DNA from: Hysterangium stoloniferum
Lineage: Eukaryota > Basidiomycota > Agaricomycetes > Hysterangiales > Hysterangiaceae
Direction of reading: 5' to 3'
NCBI GenBank assembly: GCA_015178975.1
Contig: WHVD01000080.1
Span: forward strand, 124,001 to 188,000
Length of the DNA: 64,000 nt
The notes beneath the pieces are model-generated. The model was not told the origin of the DNA and did no database searches. It was given only the letters and a program-made list of their open reading frames with translations. Each line of letters starts with the position of its first letter. The first letter of the stretch is position 1. This document shows positions 10,886 through 22,663 of this stretch, in pieces. The position numbers were made by a program, and so were the translations under genes.

Positions 10886-11556
10886 CAGCTGTTCCGAGTA
10901 CCTAAGGCGGAGTTCAAAGTTTAAAAAAAAATTCTGCTTTTGACCCACAGACAAATTGTGCTGTATCTCAGGAAAGGGACCCAATTAAGACAAAATATTT
11001 TGGAGTGTGTACTATATAGTATAGATCTATATATTTATGTATATAGTTGGCCTTATGAAATGCTATTTAATATTTAGTGAAATATGAGTGCAATGGCTCC
11101 CCTTCATTAAATTCTTCCTTGATTTGCATATAAGCTGGTAGGACTAATACTATATAATATACCCTAAGCTGTGAGGCTTAATAACATCCTTTGAACAAGT
11201 TGTGCCACTTACTGTATGCACACTTGATAGTGAGTAATATAACTTGTTCAAAGGTAGTATTAGGCCTTACAACTCAGCTGATGTTTAGATACAATACATA
11301 GTATTAATTTCACCAGCGTATATGCAAATATAGAGAGAATTGAATGAAAGGGAACCATTGCAATGATATTTCACTGAATATTAATTAGCCTGTCATAAGG
11401 GCAAATATATACATATATACATAGATCCATACAATATCATACACATAGAATGCTATTATGCCTTAATTGCTACTCATTCTGGAGATATGGCACAATTTGT
11501 CTGTGGTGGGATTTTTTTGAAATTCTGAACTCCGCCTTAGGTACTCGGAACAGCTG
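10886..11556. mobile_element. Foldback MITE, about 671 bp, TA target
   Basis: Starts CAGCTGTTCCGAGTACC and ends with the reverse complement, flanked by TA (10,884-10,885 and 11,557-11,558). The inverted similarity runs almost to the centre (around 11,220): the left arm contains CAACTTGTTCAAA-type, GCATATAAGCTGG-type and GACAAATTGTGC blocks that recur inverted in the right arm. No ORF. TA duplication and CAG ends fit a Tc1/mariner-mobilised non-autonomous element. Confidence 0.8.
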
Positions 11557-11612
11557 TAAGTTTATCAGTGGAAGGGTTCACACAGATCTTCATCAACAAG
11601 GTAGCTACTCCT

Positions 11613-12101
11613 TGACATGAATCAAATTTCACTCAATAAAGTTGAATAAACAATTGAAGAATATTCAACAATATCAAATGCAGATGCCTCATTTGACAAA
11701 GTATTAATTTGCCCTGTTGATAAAGCATGAGGCAAAGATAGGACACAGAGGCTCACAAATAATTAAGTCGAATAAAGGCTTGGAAACGTTCAACAATTAT
11801 GTAATACAGTAAATAATATACAGTAATATAGTACAGGTTTTCTGACTGACTTCCTTTGTTCCTATCATTGCTCTTTTATACTATATATCATTTACCTATG
11901 ATGATAATATGATTGATATCAAAGTGAAATCATCAATGACATTAAACTGAGACAAGTTGAAGATATTCGAGATTGTTGAAGAATAGTCAAATCAGAAGTT
12001 GAGTTGGAAATTGAGTTGGAAATTGAGTCAGAAAGTCGAAGGAATGTTGAAGAAATATTAAATTGAATATTATTGAATTTTGAGTTTGTACATTCGTGAC
12101 A
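11613..12101 (-). mobile_element. Solo LTR, type E
   Basis: 489 bp, TGACATGAATC to CATTCGTGACA, TSD CTCCT (11,608-11,612 and 12,102-12,106), splitting the integrase codons for ...ATP|FGLPL. Its reverse complement matches the LTR at 54,126-56,151 (shared GATGATTTCA and TATAAAAGAGCAATGA-like blocks), which defines a two-copy family. Confidence 0.82.
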
Positions 12102-13019
12102 CTCCTTTTGGACTACCTTTGAGAATAATCTGTGATTGAGACAAAAGATGGACCTGCAAATTTTGGAAGGAAGTCTGTAAGGTGTATGGAAGCACACTTG
12201 CAGTATCATCTTCACATCACCCACAGACTGATGGTCAAACTGAAAATGCTACCACCATCATCAAACAAATGCTGAGAGCTTACTGTGCCTCTTCAAAAGA
12301 AGAATGGTCCAAATGGATTCAAGTAGTGGTTCATGTGTATAATTCAATGGTGCACACTTTGACAAACTACATGCCAACCTTTCTGTTAATGGGATATTTA
12401 CCCAAGGGAATGTCTCACTGCCTAGGAGGAGATGACCCCATAGTCCCTAGAGAATTGTCTGATAGCCCAATGACTGATCAATGGGTTCTTGAATTAGAGA
12501 ACCACCAACAAATGGCCAGGGATTCAATTGCACAGGCCCAGGAAACCCAGGCTCACAGCTATAACAATAAATGGAGACCAGTAGAAGAAATAATGGAAGG
12601 GGACTACATCTTGAATCATCCCCACTCCCTTGAACTCATTGAAGTCAAGGGTGTTGGATGGAAACTCATCCAAAGGTTCATAGGGCCATTTGAAGTCCTA
12701 GAAAAAATCAACCCTCAAGTTTTCTGACTTAGAATTCCTTCCAAATACCAGATGCACCCAGTCATCAACTGAGAGTATCTCAAGAAGTACCACTCCTCTC
12801 CTGAAGAATTTGGACAAAGGACTCAACTTGAGAACCCGAGAGAATTAAACACTCAGGATGAAGAGTATCAGGTCGAAGTGATAGTAGGTCACAAGAAACA
12901 CTGAAATTGATTGCTTTTCTGAGTTTGATAGAAAGAATATGGACCTGAAGAAGATACTGTACTTGGCTAAATAGCAATGACCTCTAAAATTCCCCCACAC
13001 TCCTCATACAAGGCTATTT

Positions 13020-13466
13020 ATGGAATTTAGCTAACCATATGCTCCCTTCTCACAACTGATAGGACTGGTTCCTTCTCCTATATATCAAATAAAAACAAGA
13101 AAAACATTATTCATTCATCCTTTCTCAACCTCTCCTTTTCCCTTCCCCCCCCCCTCGATCTCTTCATATCAGGAAATGAGTGGGGTTTAAATTAATATAA
13201 AAGAAACATAAAATTGCTAAAAATTTTCATAACTCTCTTTACCTCCTTTACCCATCTGCTTATATTCACCATTAACATTTCAACAACCAAGGGTCAACAA
13301 GTCAAATCCAAACTCCCTATCCTAACACACAGGCATATATAGAACTTCAAGCTAATGTAAATGCATGTAAATGAAGATTTCACTTAGTCAAAAAGTAGCA
13401 GAAAAATAAGGAAAAGAGATGGGAAATATAATGTGATGAAACAGTTACATTCCCAGATAGGGGTAC
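13020..13466 (+). other. Decayed pol-aORF spacer and flank, no gene
   Basis: The first 300 bases resemble the conserved spacer (for example a GGGTTTAAATTAATATAAAAGA stretch before an AT-rich run), without a usable aORF afterwards. The last ~130 bases are AT-rich repeat of unclear origin up to the LTR insertion at 13,467. Confidence 0.45.
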
Positions 13467-13569
13467 TGTTAGGATCCCTGTCATTTCAGACCCCCACAAC
13501 CTGTTTTGGACCTAATACTCTTCATCATCTCACTGTTGGAACCCCTGCCCACATTATGACCACCCACAG

Positions 13570-14200
13570 TGTGAAGAGTGGTAGAAGTTCTAACCGTTCT
13601 ATATACGAAGAATATCGACCGTTGAAGTACGATACCACAATGTATTGACTGTCTAAGTCTAATATAGACCGAACGCGTATTGACTACTTAGTTCAATACG
13701 GTAGAGAGAAGTAGCTATCTAAAGTAAGGTAGATAGCTAGAACGAATAAGCAGAATCGACTGGTTAAGTGCAATTCTGGACAACTGCTCGAGTGCAAGTA
13801 GAGTAGTTAGAGAGTCAAATAATAGAGTAGCGTGGATGTAGTCCACGCGAGTTGAGATAAGGATTGAGTTTCGACTGATACAGTTCGAAACTCAGTTTGA
13901 ATGAGTAGCTAAAGCCTGTCTGTGACGGTCGAGATGATACACCAATCACAACTTACAGGACACTAACGGGTGTCTGGGTAAGTCGTGGTTGCGGTGTAAA
14001 AAGTGTCTGAGTTCTAAACTACGGGCGCTAGAATACATAGGTCTGGCGTGTGTGCACCCACAAGAGTCGATGTACCGCATACATAGGTCGTCAAACTAAT
14101 TATAGATATAATAAAAGAGAGAAAATAGAAATAATAAAGGAAATATAGTAAGAGCTCATCCGACTATATTTCCTGAGTGGATTTCGCCATACCTCTCACA
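13570..14200 (-). mobile_element. 3' LTR (type B) of the giant element
   Basis: 631 bp. In element sense it starts TGTGAGAGGTATGG and ends CTCTTCACA. Contains perfect short hairpins: GTATTGA/TCAATAC, TAGCTATCT/AGATAGCTA, GCGTGGA/TCCACGC, GAGTTTCGA/TCGAAACTC. Directly preceded (in sense) by the GGGGGGCAC polypurine tract. Confidence 0.93.
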
Positions 14201-14225
14201 GTGCCCCCCAGGTCGAAGAGCTATG

Positions 14226-17185
14226 TCAAAGAAGATGTCGAAGGATGCTTGGAACTCCTCCCCATGTGTCCTGCGATGAACCCCCAAGGTGTAGGATAGC
14301 GTTGCCCCAGGTGAGACGCTTGGCACGAAAGGAAAGAGCAATGTCCTCCCGCCTCGAAGCATCATTGGCGGATGTCAACCCATCTAGTTTTTGGATCGAC
14401 GAGACCCAACGACCGTAGGCCTTCTGGCGAGTTCGAATTATGGTGCGAACGCGATCAGCGGAAGCGTCAGTTATACGGGCAATGAGAGGGGGTCGAGGGT
14501 GTAGTGATGGCGGGGTAGGAGTGATGAGCGGTGTGGAGCTCATGTCTCCCCCAGAGGGGATTCCTCTCGAGGTGTCCGAATCTGGCAACAGTTGCTCCAA
14601 CAAGTCAATGAGGTCCACTGCAGAGTGGATTGGTGTGTGGTCAGGAAGAACACAAGAAGAGTTGACAAGTAAGGACCGAAACATGGAAAGTTCCACCCGT
14701 TTGATATCCTCCGCTAAACGCAGCTGTTCCTTAGGGTCGTTGACGCATAAATAAAATGCGCTCATGCGGTCCGACAACGTGAGAGACCCGCTATACCCCT
14801 GGATATGCCCTTTAAGAAGGGGGTGCCACAGGGTTGGTCCCAGTCACGTTAATGTGCATCCCACGGTGAAGATGTTGGAGGGGTAATTAATGGACATGCG
14901 CATCCGACTTGACTGGAAGGGACGGGAGGGGCCAGCCGTATCCTCAGAGTGGAGGGGAGAGGACGGCTGTGGCGGGGGGCCGCGAACGGGGTGGGCCAGG
15001 GGGGGGTCCATGACAAGGGGCTCATCAGCCTGAGTATCGGCTCTTCGTTTCCCTTTTGCCTTTTCGCTTAAGGGGGGAGGCTCCTCGAAGGCTTCCATTG
15101 CCGGGGGGGGTTCCTTGGAGACGTCTATGGCTGAGAGAGGCGCTTCGAGGACTTCCTCCATAGGCATTGCAAGAACTTCTGGGATAGGGTGATCAATATC
15201 CATTAATGTATCGTTAGGATGCTGAATGGGGCTTCCCAGAGAAACGCAAGGGGAGTAGGGAGAGGCGGGTAGTGGACTCCGCATTGTCAAGGAAGTGAGG
15301 GGAATGTTAGACACCGCAGGGACCAAAGGCATCGGAGTAGAGTGGGAGGCAACGAGAGGGTCAGGTGACGTACGGAGGGGTGAGATTGGCTGCGGTGCTG
15401 GAGGAGGCTTGGGTATGGATGAGGACGGTGATATAAGAGAATGTCCTGCGAAGGGGAGGGGTAGTGGTATAGGGGGAAGAGAAGGCAGCTCGGAGGATGG
15501 TACAAGACTTCCCGGTAGCTCCGAAAAGGGTGTAAAGCGCTGTAATGTAGGTACGGAAGAGACCGGCGGAGGTGGAGGAAGATGAGAGGAAGTGGATGGG
15601 GTTGCAGAGTCTGCTGGACGATACCCTCTCCAAACTCTGACGGAAGTTGGCAGCTTTCGTCGTTGGTTAGGATCACTCGTGAAGAAGTGAATGTTGTCAG
15701 GGAGTAGGAAACCTTCATGGCAGTCAGCACCAAGGTACTTGCTGTCGTAGGTGGGGTAGCGAGATTGGTCATCCTCCGAGTCAGATGAAAGATCACCGGG
15801 CCCCATCCGGTAGGTCCGTTCCTGAGGTCCACATTGTGAAAGGGGTCTGGGAGGTAATGCAACTCCATCTCCACGTCGCAATGCAATGCTTTGTAATTTG
15901 ATCCTTCGTACTTTGTCCCAATCTGTGAAGAGTGGTAGAAGTTCAGACCGTTCTATATACGAAGAAATGAGTAGAAGAGGAGGATATTGACCTATTCGGT
16001 GCAATATAAGAGAAAGTGAGAGAAAGAGCACGAGATGACGAAGGAGTCAACGAGTGCAATGGTTCGAGTGGAGGCCTCGACTATTACAGTTCGAGGCCAG
16101 AAGTGTTTAGTAGTTCAGATATTGCTACTTATGTAGTAGCTGACACGTTACCCTGATCACCGCTCGTAGTAGACCTAGTTTGTGTCTTTCGAGTGGTGGT
16201 TCTTGGGTTAAAGTGTGTCTGAGTTCCAATTGGTGCTGAGTGCACCCACAAGTATACACAATGCTTTGAACTAATGAAATATGCAATATTCGAAGAATAT
16301 GAAAGATAGAAAAATATGAATAGAATATGTAAAATATAAATAAAATAAAAGGAGTGTTTTACCACAATGAAACTGTGGTAAAAGCATACCCTTCACACAA
16401 TCGTAGAAGGTGACCCCATCTTTCCCTTTCCTACTTTTTTGTCCTACACTCCGAACACATGGCGTGCCCCCGTCGCTGCAATCCATTTCAGCGAAATCTG
16501 TCCATTTATGACCCGAAGGGGGAGCGATGATTGGAGGATTATCGTGCCCTTCCATTTTCCTCCATTCCTGCCGTGTCCGCCTTGAAGGGACATTATCCCT
16601 AGCCCCCATCCTCCGCTGTCCTTCCAAGTACTCCTCTCTCCTCTTCCGTTTAAGCATTTTCAATTCCTCCTGAACCTGCAGGGAGAAAGCCTCAGACTGC
16701 TGTTTCTTTTTGATCTCCTCTTCGGTAGAAGGGAAAATACTACGAGAAGGTGGTGGGGTTTCACTCCATGTTCCCGAGGGAGCCCCCCAAGTATCAGAGG
16801 ACCATGGTGCAGCTTTTGAAACGGAGTCCGTCCGCATAGGATTTGTGGACGATGAGGTCTCCTCCACGTGCTCAACAGTTTCTGTTTGAGGTGATGGGGC
16901 AGAAGGAACTGTAGTTTGAGGTCGAGGTATCCTTTTAAAATTGGGAAATCGGGGTCTGGGAAGAGGAGCGTATGGAGTAAAGGCGGTTCCGTTCCCCGAG
17001 TTGGTGGACGTTCCCACGATGTCGCCCTGCGCAGCGGAGGGTATTGGCAAAGGCGTTCCAGAATTACTCGTGAAGTGCTCAACTTGTTCAGTGCGAGATG
17101 GTGTGGTAGAGGTATTAGTAGGTTGAGGTCACGGTATTCTTTTGAAGTTGGGGAACTTGGGTTTGGGTTGTTGCTCCTGCGACAT
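14226..17185 (-). pseudogene. Ty3-A accessory 3' ORF (aORF), copy in the giant element
   Basis: ATG at 17,185. With the nested LTR (15,924-16,397) removed the frame codes for about 820 residues. Order of regions: N-terminal KFPNFKRIP, which occurs twice; Ser/Thr/Pro-rich stretch; KRKRREEYLEGQRR basic helix; HKWTDFAEMD; VRRIKLQSIALRRGD; SSDSEDDQSRYPTY; GADCHEGFLLPDNIHFFTSD; a long Pro-rich linker; EKAKGKRRAD; then a predicted helical C-terminal domain (EDIKRVELSMFRSLLV, AVDLIDLLEQLLP, IIRTRQKAYGRWVSSIQ) ending LRHLL. Stops at about 17,129-17,131 and 14,844 both replace Arg codons kept in sister copies. No known catalytic motif and no transmembrane segment; function unknown. It could be a second structural or nucleic-acid-binding protein of the element. 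Confidence 0.78.
15924..16397 (-). mobile_element. Solo LTR, type A, nested in aORF
   Basis: 474 bp, TGTGAAGAGTGG to CATACCCTTCACA (element sense on the minus strand), TSD CAATC at 15,919-15,923 and 16,398-16,402. It interrupts aORF between VTFYD and the next residue; the uninterrupted copy at 60,460 reads VTFYNWDKV. Contains hairpins such as GGCCTCGA/TCGAGGCC and GCTACT/AGTAGC. Confidence 0.95.
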
Positions 17186-17380
17186 AGTGTACTGATTAGA
17201 GAGGTTGACGTGGAGGGAAGAGATAGGGGGAATAAAATTTTCTTTAGCGAATTTACGTATTTTATATTAATTTCAAGCTCCGCTCGGTTATTGAAGTGAA
17301 AGGCCGAGGGGGAAGAAAGTGGGGGGGTAGAGCTAGAAGTAGATAAACAGTGTTGTCATCGTAAGGATGTGAAATGATTA

Positions 17381-20300
17381 TTAAATTCGATAAATAGTCT
17401 TGTAAGCTCTAAGAAGAGCGGGAGCATTACGAAGGTCATTGCCGTTTAACCAAGTGTCCTCCTCTGGTCCATATCCTTTCCATCGAACCTGGAAAAGGAG
17501 TCGATTTCAATGCTTTTTGTGCCCTACTATAGCTTCTACTTTGTACTCCTCGTCGTTATGATTGAGTTCTCGAGGGTTCTCGAGTAGCTCCCTGGATCCG
17601 AATTCCTTAGGGGAGAGGTGGTACTTTTTAAGATGGTCTCGATTAATTACTGGATGTAATTGATATTCTGAGGGAATGTGGAGTCAGAAGACTTGAGGAT
17701 TGATCTTTTCCAAGACCTCAAACGGCCCTATCCGTCTTTGTATAAGTTTTCTTCCGGGTCCCTTGGCCTCGACGAGCTTGAGAGAATGGAGATTAATCAG
17801 AACATAATCTCCCTCTGAGATATCTTCCACTAATCTCCATCTCTTGTTGTAACTGCGAGCTTGGGTTTCTTGTGCTCGCGCGATCGAATCCCGCGCCACT
17901 TGTCGGTGATTTTCCAATTCTAAGATCCATTGGTCAGCTACAGGGCTATCCGACAACTCTCTGGGGACCACAGGGTTGTCCCCTCCTAGACAGCTAGACA
18001 TTCCTCTTGGTAAGTAGCCCATCAGCAAAAAGGCTGGTGCATAGCTTGTTGAGCTTTGAACAATTGAATTGTAGGTATGAGCCACTACTTGAGTCCATTT
18101 AGACCATTCCTCCTTCGAAGAGGCGCAGTATGCTCTGAGCATTTGCTCCACAATTGCATTAGCATTCTCTGTTTGACCGTCAGTCTGAGGATGGTGGGAT
18201 GAGGATACCGCAAGGGCACTTCCATATACTTTGCAGACTTCTCTCCAGAACCTACAGGTCCATCTCTTGTCTCGATCACAGATTATCCTTGAAGGCAGGC
18301 CGAAAGGAGCGGCTACTTTATTCATGAAGATTCGTGCGAATCCTTCTGCGGATAGATCTGAAGTAGTGGGTTCACAGATTAAGAAATGCGTGAGTTTATC
18401 CACGGCGATGAAGATGGTGGAATAACCACCCTCTGTAGAAGGAGGCAATCCGGTAATCAGGTCCATCGAGACAACCTCAAACGGCCTTAGGGGTACATCC
18501 ACGGGTCGAAGAGCTCCTTGTCGAGCGGAATGATCAATTTTAGTTTTCTGGCATATGTCGCAGCTGCAAGCGTACGCCACGCAGTCATGCAACATCCTCG
18601 GCCAGAAGAAACGGTCTTTCATCAGATTAAAAAGCCTGTGGCCACCTGCATGAGCTCCTTCGAAAGGATTATCATGTATCAGCTTGAGTATGGTTGTCGT
18701 CATGCTGCTAGGAATGCAGATTTGACTTTTCCAGTCCGAATCTCGAAAGAACAATAGCTTATTCTTGCCGATAAAATAATGCGAAGGAGTGGCTACCATG
18801 TTTGGAGAAACGGGATTGGCGGCGTAATAATTCCTGAAGGCGGGATCTTTCTGGTATCCATTGTGAAGTTCCTTAGCGTAATTCTCATCGATCTCTATAA
18901 GCAATTGTGGATTCGAGAGAGTAAAATCCGCCTCATCAGTCTCATCGTTTCTGGGAAGGTTGTGCAAGTCCCATTTCGTTTGGGGGACCTCCTCGACTGT
19001 TCCGACAGGTTCGACTAACTCGTGATGAGTGAGAAAGACGGCCTTTTCCACTGGTTTGTTCTCCCATAACGTCTCGTTGTCGTTCAGTTATAAGAATCCA
19101 CTATGATTGGTAAGAGATCGTCTCTCGCGGGGCTAGCACAGTCAGGTACTTGAGGAAGTCTAGATAATGGGTCAACGTTGCTGTGTATCCGTCCTGCTCT
19201 ATGTAGGATTTCCAGACCGGGGTATGCAGCGTATACTGCCCCCCATGCGGCCAGTCGACGATTAGTGTTCTCGTAAGATCTGGCCCATTGTAACGCCACA
19301 TGATCAGTGATCAAAAGGATATGTTCTCCCTCGATAAAGGGCTGGAAATGGACCAATCCTTCTTTAGCAGCTAACGCTTCTCGCTCTGTGGCTGAGTAGT
19401 TACATTCCGCTTTCTTGAGCGTACGGCTCCAATAGGTGATAACATGTTCGACTGTGACACTGGTGTCATCAAAATCTGCGGCCCAGGAATCCGTCCAAGT
19501 GAATTCCAGCTCCTTGGTTTTATAACGAGTAACAAAAATGGGGACGTCTCGTGATTGATCGAAAGCTGTCCTTGCTTGGGCATAAATTTTCGTATCCTTG
19601 AGGTCCTTAAGCATCATTTTTTGAATTTGCTGGAGGCAACATCCCAGTGCGAAGTCTGAAGCGTCTGTGTATAACCTATAAGGCATACCGCTCGCAGGGT
19701 GTCCAAGTACTGGAGCAGAACTCAACGCAACTTTGATGTCTTCAAAAGCTCGGGCATGTTCTGAATCCCAATGCCAACCAACACCTTTCTTTAAGAGGTT
19801 GAAAAGTGGAGCAACCATCCAGGAGTAGAATGGTATGTAAGCAGAGAAGTACAGAACCATTCTGAGAAAATGTTGAAGGTCTGCTATCTTAGAAGGCGTG
19901 GCTAATTCCAATATAGCGGCGACTTTTTCTTGATGGGTTGAAAAGCCAAGTCTAGACACTTTATGTCCTAGTAGTAAAATTGAATTATACCCCACGTAGC
20001 ACTTTTTGGGTGAGAGAGTGATTCCCGCTGCAATGATGGCTTGTAGGACCTGGTCCAAATGCTCTAGATGATCGTCCCATGTCTTAGAAAAGATCACGAT
20101 GTCGTCAATATAAACTAGGCAGAATATCCATAAGTAGGGTGCAAGTACAGTTTGCATAACCCTTTGGAATATAGAAGGTCCATTACAAAGTCCAAAGGGC
20201 ATTCTCCGGAATTGCCACATCCTCGATGGGATCTGAAGGCTGTCTTCGGCTTATCTTCCTCTAACATTTCAAGTTGGGTAAAACCAGCTAGTGCATCGAA

Positions 20301-21765
20301 GGAAGATAAGATGTTGGATCCCGAGAGTGCTTGCATGATTTCCGATTGACGTGGCAGCGGAAATTCATCGGGAACCGTTAGGCTGTTCAACTTTCTATAG
20401 TCAATCACTACTCGTGGTTTCCCATTGCAATAGATGACAAAGGCTGGTGCCCCCCAAGGACTCTTGGACGGTTCAATCACTCCCTGTTGGAACCAAGTGT
20501 CCATTTGTTTGTCAATGACTTTCCTATTAGCCGGGGAGGTTGGAAACATTGACATTGAAATAGGTTGTGCGCCATCTTTTAAGGGGACATTGACCTTGAC
20601 ATCTACTTGTCCTAAATGCCCGTCTACTCCAAAAGCTAGGACGTTCTTAGTTAATACTGACTCCAAGTGGGAGGAGACGTCGGTAGGGATGTCAGGACCT
20701 AAATTAACTAGCTTATGCAGATCTTCCGTGCAAAACGTTTCCGTGGTGGCAACTTCTGACGTTTTGGGGCCTGCCGGGTCGAAATCGTCTGCGAATTCCC
20801 GTTCCAGGGGCAGCCCAGAAGATTGAGGATTAAGGACACGTTCCTCTTCTATTCTTGATAGACTTTCGACGAGATGGGCGATCTTGGTTGCCGTCGACTG
20901 CATCGATGCCCTCTCAGTTGAAGATCTAGGAGTCTGGGCCCATTTGTTCGTGTCGTGAATTAATCCAACGGTTTCCCCTCGTATGATGATTCTTGGCGTC
21001 AGAGAGGGATTAGCGAGAGGTATCGCGGTACGTTCCCTAGAGATGGCGGTGGTGGGAGCAGCTAGTATACTCCCATCGTCATTCTGTAAGACAACTCCCT
21101 CGACTATCCATTGGTCACCAATAAGATCTCCTACAAAGATTGGTACTAATTGAGCTGATTCCGGTTCTATAGTACAATCCTGTGAGGCCCGTGCAACTCT
21201 TTCAGTACGCACTCCTTTGTCTGGTTTGGAAGTCAATTCAGACGAGTCATTGGCTAATTCCTCAAAGGGGATCTTGCTAATCGAAAAGGTTAAAGGCTGG
21301 GGCTCCTTGGAAGAACTGGCTGGAATAGATCCTGCTCTCCCAGGCAAAATTAATCTGGAACCCAGCGGTTGGTCTCGCAGTGTCCCGATCTCATAGTTCA
21401 CGTGAAAGTCTTCTCCGAGAAGGATCGGGACAGTCATACCTCAGACAACGTACGTCTCAGCGGTAAATTTGAGGAGTATACCGGTGTCGTCCTCGAGATA
21501 AATGGGGACGTTGACGTATCCTAATACTTTGGCATTACCGGTAAGTTGTACGAGGCGCAGCTTGAGTCCTTGCTTGAGTTTAGGGTGGTCCTCTAGTTCC
21601 TTATAGAAATCTTCCGAGATTAAGGAGAGGTCAGCTCCGGCATCCAGCCTGATTTTAATAGGATTTGAGGCTTCTGAATTCCCTACACGTCCGTAGACGT
21701 GTAATGCTGAAATCCCAATACTGGAATATCCACCCGGAGGGTCCCTTCTGCGATAGATAATAGTC
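17381..21765 (-). pseudogene. Ty3-A protease-RT-RNase H-integrase-chromodomain of the giant element
   Basis: In coding order from 21,765: protease (RLDAGADLSLIS), a TGA (Arg in copy 2) just before 21,437, linker, reverse transcriptase (WGAPAFVIYCNGK; YIDDIVIFSKTW), RNase H (LYTDASDFALGCCL), integrase with HHCC zinc region (GAHAGGHRLF...CSCDIC), core Asp/Asp (SMDLITGLP, CDRDKRW) and the Glu-containing ...ANAIVEQMLRAY, then chromodomain ending at 17,381. Damage: a one-base deletion near 20,220 inside RT, a frameshift near 19,080, TGA at 17,684-17,686 and another stop inside the chromodomain (KKH*N). Gag is read in the same frame upstream of the nested element. Confidence 0.9.
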
Positions 21766-21770
21766 GAATC

Positions 21771-22492
21771 TGTTAAGAACTAGAAACTGACTAATGTCGG
21801 TGGCCGACGGGGGCCGGTCGGAAGGACTTGGCTTCAGCTTATGTGCTGCGCCCTCGCAAATATCCGTAGGTTGTCCTTAAATTTCGGACAGGTGAAGACT
21901 AAATCCTAAGAAGGACCTTTCGGTGAGATACCGATCGGAACCGAAGGACAGGTCAGGTGTCGGGCCAAGGGATCGGGCCGAGAATGGGCGAGCGCACGCG
22001 AAGGCGGAAGGGGGGTTCTTCTAGTATGGGACTGCTACAGATGTATGAGGGTATTCTGAGTCGATATTCTGATTGCCTAGTAACTACAATTACAGCGAGT
22101 TCATATACAAGTAACAGGCATCTAGAAAATACTAATGGGGAGGAGGGCGGAAAACGGCATTAACATTAAGCTTGACTAGGAACAGGAAGTTTATGATTAG
22201 TTCGGAGGCCGATGATAACCAAGAATGGAAATTACGATAAAAGGAAATAGTTCGAGGACTACAAATATAGATAGACATACGTGGAACATAAGATGAGACG
22301 GATCAACATGATGAAAGGGACATATCAAAGCATAACCAGACAGAAAGGCGTAGTCGGGTTTGATTGACCGGAGAGCATACGTCAGCGTCGGGAAACCGAC
22401 GGCTTGCGAAGGGTTGTATTGTCGAAGACGTATAACGAGGGTATTCCATCGGGGACCGTCGGCCTGCGAAGGGTTGCGACACAGTCATAACA
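21771..22492 (-). mobile_element. 3' LTR of the nested chromovirus
   Basis: 722 bp, ends TGTTAAGAAC and CAGTCATAACA as written on the plus strand. Contains the motif GACTTGGCTTCAGCTTATGT (antisense of the LTR), which recurs in LTR types F and H. Colinear with 28,782-29,503 without indels. Confidence 0.95.
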
Positions 22493-22663
22493 GTATCCCC
22501 TTATTTGGCCGAAATCCCAAGGAGGCCGAAAATCTAGATCGTGTACGTAAATCAACGTCGGTTACGGGTTGTGTGTCAGAACGTCATGTGACCGGTAAGA
22601 TTTTCGCATATAAGAAATGGGAAGTTACAAGGCGCTTGACTCTTCATCCTTTCCTCCAAAACA

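Larger units (their letters stand above)
10743..13019 (+). pseudogene. Ty3-A integrase and chromodomain, old CpG-poor copy
   Basis: Integrase resumes with MPLRPFEVI and continues across two insertions (10,886-11,556 and 11,613-12,101) to GSTLAVSSSHHPQTDGQTEN, FEVLEKINPQVF, a stop at 12,725, and a chromodomain remnant (EYQVEVIVGHKKH followed by stops). Compared with the sister copies at 1-1033 and 17,381-19,078 it has very few CpG dinucleotides, and many positions are TG or CA where sisters have CG. This is typical of long exposure to CpG deamination or RIP-like mutation. Not functional. Confidence 0.82.

Noticed and set aside
12182-12727. Independent integrase-like gene
   Set aside because: It is colinear with Ty3-A pol and continues on both sides after removing inserted LTRs; simply the longest surviving open piece.
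15287-15886. 199-codon minus-strand ORF overlapping aORF
   Set aside because: Alternative frame of the proline-rich aORF linker; the aORF frame is the one conserved in the third copy.
16129-16365. Hydrophobic 60-78 codon ORF (MVKHSFYFIYILHILFIF...) repeated at 46,345-46,530 and 56,836-57,072
   Set aside because: It is the start of the type A LTR in sense orientation; conserved only because the LTRs are similar, AT-rich, and without coding-type variation that I can demonstrate.
14226-17185. aORF as an env-like gene
   Set aside because: No signal peptide, transmembrane helix or glycoprotein-like cysteine pattern is visible.
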